Positions 13,835-16,061 of a stretch of 16,061 bases of DNA are shown here, one piece after another (position 1 is the first letter of the stretch; the number at the start of each line of letters is the position of its first letter). The stretch comes from Saprospiraceae bacterium (GTDB lineage: Bacteria > Bacteroidota > Bacteroidia > Bacteroidales > JAIPBB01). The notes beneath the pieces were generated by a model. It ran no database searches. It saw only the letters and a list, made by a program, of their open reading frames with translations, and was not told where the DNA came from. The stretch is taken from assembly GCA_021739805.1 (NCBI GenBank), contig JAIPBB010000097.1, positions 1 through 16,061 on the forward strand. Direction: 5' to 3'. Position numbers and translations under genes: made by a program.

Positions 13835-15541
13835 TTATCTTGAAGTGTCAATAAAATTGGTTTGAAAATCCTCCCATACTTCCGGTTTAAGATTTGTCAA
13901 GATATTATCTTTAAGCTCACCACCATCCTGAAGCACATGAGCATAATCAACTGTATATGGGTTTACATAAACCGAAAGAAAATCTTTTAAACGGGAGAAT
14001 TCATTTTTCAACCATTCTTTATATTTTTTCTCCATAAATAAAAATTGAATTTCTCTTAACCAATTTGTTGGTTCAATCAGATAAACCCATCCATCTGAAT
14101 ATGGAGATGAATTTATTAAGGATGATTTTTTTTCAATTATTTTGTTTTGGGCTGTAATAGTACCCGAAATAGGAGAATAAATATTTAATTGTTTGCCATT
14201 TTGAATAATGGAAAGAATTTGTTCACCTTTTTTAATTTTATCTCCTTGATTTTTCATTTTTATGCGTGTTATAGGTCCAGTGATATGATTAAGGAAATCA
14301 TCTATTCCTATTCTAGCAATTCCGTCTTTTTCCATAAAAACCCATGTATGAGTTTTGTCAAAATACAAGCCCTTTGGCACACTTACAGAGTCTTCATTAA
14401 AAACGCCAGACTTTTCTAAACCGCTATCAATACTTGCTGTTTTTTTATATTTCATACGTCTAATCAAAGCATTCAAAATAAAAGCACCCACTATTAATAC
14501 AACAAGTATTATTATTAAAATTTTTGAAATTGCATTATTATCATTTGATGCACTAGTCATTACTTTATTATCTAGCAATACATCTAAATTCTGTTGTCTT
14601 TCTACAGCCAAAAGATTATTATAACCATTCGGATTGAGAAATTGCTGTCCGTCTGAAAGAACCCATTTTAAGAAAGCTACTTCAATTTCATTCGTAGGTC
14701 TATTCTTGGCAATAGTATAAAAGCTGTTTATTAAAGTTTTTGGATATTTTCCAATCCATATTCCCTGAGAAAAATCATTCAAATCATCATATATTTTTTC
14801 CATATAATCTATTTTCCCATTACCATTTTTATCTATAGGCAGTAATTTCACATTTTCGACAATACTTTGATTTGTATAATCAATAATGCTTGTCATTTTA
14901 CAAAAACCTATCGCATAAGGATCTTTTTGAATAGAAGCAATTAATTCGCTATCACTTTTTACTTTAATACCCTTAATTATACTTTGATTTACTTTTAAAT
15001 AATCCGCAACTACATTATTTACAGATCCGTCATCAATCATATAACAGTTAAGTGGAACATTTTGGTCATTTCCGAGAATTGTTCCCCACATTATTTCTTC
15101 AGAACTAGTGAAAGCTTGAATGAATTTTTCAGATGAAACACCTTGTTTATAAATTTCATCCAAATATGGATTTTTTGAATTAATAATTGGAACTGTAACA
15201 TCACGTCCAACTTTCATTTGCCATATTGGATTAGTATTCAATTTTGAATAATACTCTTTCGAAATAAAGCATAAATTTTTATCACCATTTAAAGCTTCTG
15301 CAATAGATGATTCTGATATTTTAATTACATTAATTTTTAAATTGGGATGTAAGATGCAAAATTCGCCTGCCCAAATAGTTGTAAGATTGTATAAATCGGG
15401 AATACAGTAAACATTTGTTTCACCTTTTAGTGAAGGATTTTGAGTAATCTCATCATTGCTACTTGCAATGCTAAAATTTAGTAATAGAAAACTGACAAAT
15501 AATAAGGTAGTTGCTTTCATGGTCTTTAGTTTTAAATTCAT
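13835..15541 (-). CDS. Fusion of a PstS-like binding domain, TM helix and GcvH-like domain
   Basis: The 568-residue protein begins with a signal peptide (from M1 or, equally possible, M8 at 15520: KATTLLFVSFLLLNFSIASS). Residues about 40-325 resemble periplasmic phosphate-binding proteins of the PstS type, but the SGTG-type phosphate loop is absent (SESSIAEAL instead), so phosphate is probably not the ligand. An EF-hand-like loop DKNGNGKIDYME (237-248) has Asp/Asn/Asn/Asp/Glu at the calcium positions. A TM helix (338-359) followed by RRMKYKK puts the rest in the cytoplasm. Residues 386-495 are GcvH-like (FDKTHTW, IGIDDF, SPISGTI, YSDGWVYLIEPTNW), with G449 at the lipoyl-lysine position and K450 beside it. 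The tail (505-568) with HVLQDGGEL and WEDFQTNFID matches that of the 10946-11656 protein. It is the first gene of the redox operon. Its role is unknown. Confidence 0.85.
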   Translation of the reverse strand: MNLKLKTMKATTLLFVSFLLLNFSIASSNDEITQNPSLKGETNVYCIPDLYNLTTIWAGEFCILHPNLKINVIKISESSIAEALNGDKNLCFISKEYYSKLNTNPIWQMKVGRDVTVPIINSKNPYLDEIYKQGVSSEKFIQAFTSSEEIMWGTILGNDQNVPLNCYMIDDGSVNNVVADYLKVNQSIIKGIKVKSDSELIASIQKDPYAIGFCKMTSIIDYTNQSIVENVKLLPIDKNGNGKIDYMEKIYDDLNDFSQGIWIGKYPKTLINSFYTIAKNRPTNEIEVAFLKWVLSDGQQFLNPNGYNNLLAVERQQNLDVLLDNKVMTSASNDNNAISKILIIILVVLIVGAFILNALIRRMKYKKTASIDSGLEKSGVFNEDSVSVPKGLYFDKTHTWVFMEKDGIARIGIDDFLNHITGPITRIKMKNQGDKIKKGEQILSIIQNGKQLNIYSPISGTITAQNKIIEKKSSLINSSPYSDGWVYLIEPTNWLREIQFLFMEKKYKEWLKNEFSRLKDFLSVYVNPYTVDYAHVLQDGGELKDNILTNLKPEVWEDFQTNFIDTSR

Positions 15542-15610
15542 TATATTAAAAATTTATTTGGTCCTGAAACTGAATTATTAAGTTTTAATTTCATACGTGA
15601 TTTCGAGTAC

Positions 15611-15626
15611 TCAACTACAATGCCAA
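15611..15626 (-). promoter_or_regulatory. Imperfect -24/-12 (sigma-54) promoter candidate for the redox operon
   Basis: On the - strand TTGGCATTGTAGTTGA (15626-15611) compares with TGGCAC-N5-TTGC: TGGCAT, 5 bp, TTGA. Spacing is exact, but the normally invariant C of the -12 GC is A. The start would be near 15599, leaving a leader of about 58 nt. The nearby sigma-54 activator gene makes it plausible. I saw no better -24/-12 match and no good TAnnTTTG element in 15542-16061. Confidence 0.35.
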
Positions 15627-15786
15627 AGAAGAAATAAGACCATATTGTGCTGTTTAACTGTCGTTTAAAGATACATGTGTTTAAGAAATACACAAAACAA
15701 AGTGCTGAATTAATATACATCTAAAAATGATTTTTCCTTTATACTCACGTCTATCATGCCTTTCGAGAGCTTTGTATATATATTAC

Positions 15787-15824
15787 ACACCTGTTGAATA
15801 ATACAACAGTAGTGTTATTTTTTT
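15787..15824 (+). other. Hairpin with T-tract in a gene-free region
   Basis: CTGTTG (15791-15796) and CAACAG (15804-15809) form a perfect 6-bp stem around AATAATA, extended by ACAC/GTGT with a 2-nt bulge, and followed by TTATTTTTTT (15815-15824). It has terminator form on the + strand, but no + strand gene precedes it. The surrounding gap 15542-16061 has no ORF I would defend; a 24-codon ORF from 15727 ends within the hairpin. Confidence 0.35.
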
Positions 15825-16061
15825 GCAAGAAAACAAGCTTAGAATAATTATTTTATTAACTGATTATTAAGTGTATATAACAGCTTTTTGCAACTAATTT
15901 ATACATAATCAAAAACTAAAAAAGAAAAAAGAAAATCGCATTTATTGAAAGCTGGAATAAATATGAACAACAGGATTAATTAGAAAAATAACTTCACTAA
16001 ATGCTTATTGATACTTGCGAATTTTAACTTTAATTTTAGATTTAGCTTCTATTATATTATT

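Noticed and set aside
13792..13851. N-terminal extension of the Fe-S protein from 13851
   Set aside because: It precedes a complete Tat signal starting at 13791 and would overlap the upstream gene by 17 bp.
13835..15541. Phosphate ABC transporter binding protein (pstS)
   Set aside because: The phosphate-binding loop is missing, there is a TM and GcvH-like fusion, and no pstCAB genes are present.

Overview
The window is AT-rich and reads as a Bacteroidota chromosome, probably an anaerobic member of the Bacteroidales or a related order. The evidence is the gene set (an exonuclease of the predicted PolB-like type, ATP-type PEP carboxykinase, HybA/HybB-type redox proteins, archaemetzincin), weak Shine-Dalgarno signals, and promoter-like TAnnTTTG elements. 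The family assignment of the organism is inference.

Left part, 1-3223, genes on the + strand: the 3' part of a 3'-5' exonuclease gene cut by the window edge; an outer-membrane barrel protein with a signal peptide and a clear terminator; and an AlkD-type DNA alkylation repair protein. Patches of degenerate 7-bp tandem repeats lie on both sides of the repair gene.

Middle part, 3437-7739, genes on the - strand: PEP carboxykinase with an unexplained C-terminal extension of about 210 residues, a FabH-like ketoacyl synthase III with its own terminator, and an archaemetzincin-type zinc protease. An exact 17-mer, CTAAATAGCTAAACTTT, lies 43-47 bp upstream of the predicted -7 elements of both the barrel-protein gene and the PEPCK gene. 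This suggests a shared operator.

Right part, 7843-15541, all on the - strand, is the most interesting. Transcription order is: (1) a secreted PstS-like domain, a membrane anchor and a GcvH-like domain in one protein; (2) a Tat-exported protein with sixteen cysteines for four [4Fe-4S] clusters (HybA/DmsB type); (3) a ten-helix NrfD/HybB membrane protein; (4) a second membrane-anchored GcvH-like protein; a terminator; then (5) a membrane histidine kinase whose extracytoplasmic sensor carries c-type heme motifs and (6) a sigma-54-activating NtrC-type regulator overlapping it by ATGA. An imperfect -24/-12 sequence lies before gene (1). My reading is a redox module in which an extracytoplasmic iron-sulfur protein exchanges electrons with the quinone pool through the NrfD protein, while two GcvH-fold domains face the cytoplasm, under a heme-type sensor. 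Neither GcvH-like domain has lysine at the lipoyl position, so they are probably not ordinary lipoyl carriers. No catalytic subunit is visible in the window.

The last 520 bp (15542-16061) have no convincing gene. They hold the candidate promoter and an orphan hairpin with a T-tract. No tRNA, rRNA, CRISPR array, insertion sequence or phage gene was seen.
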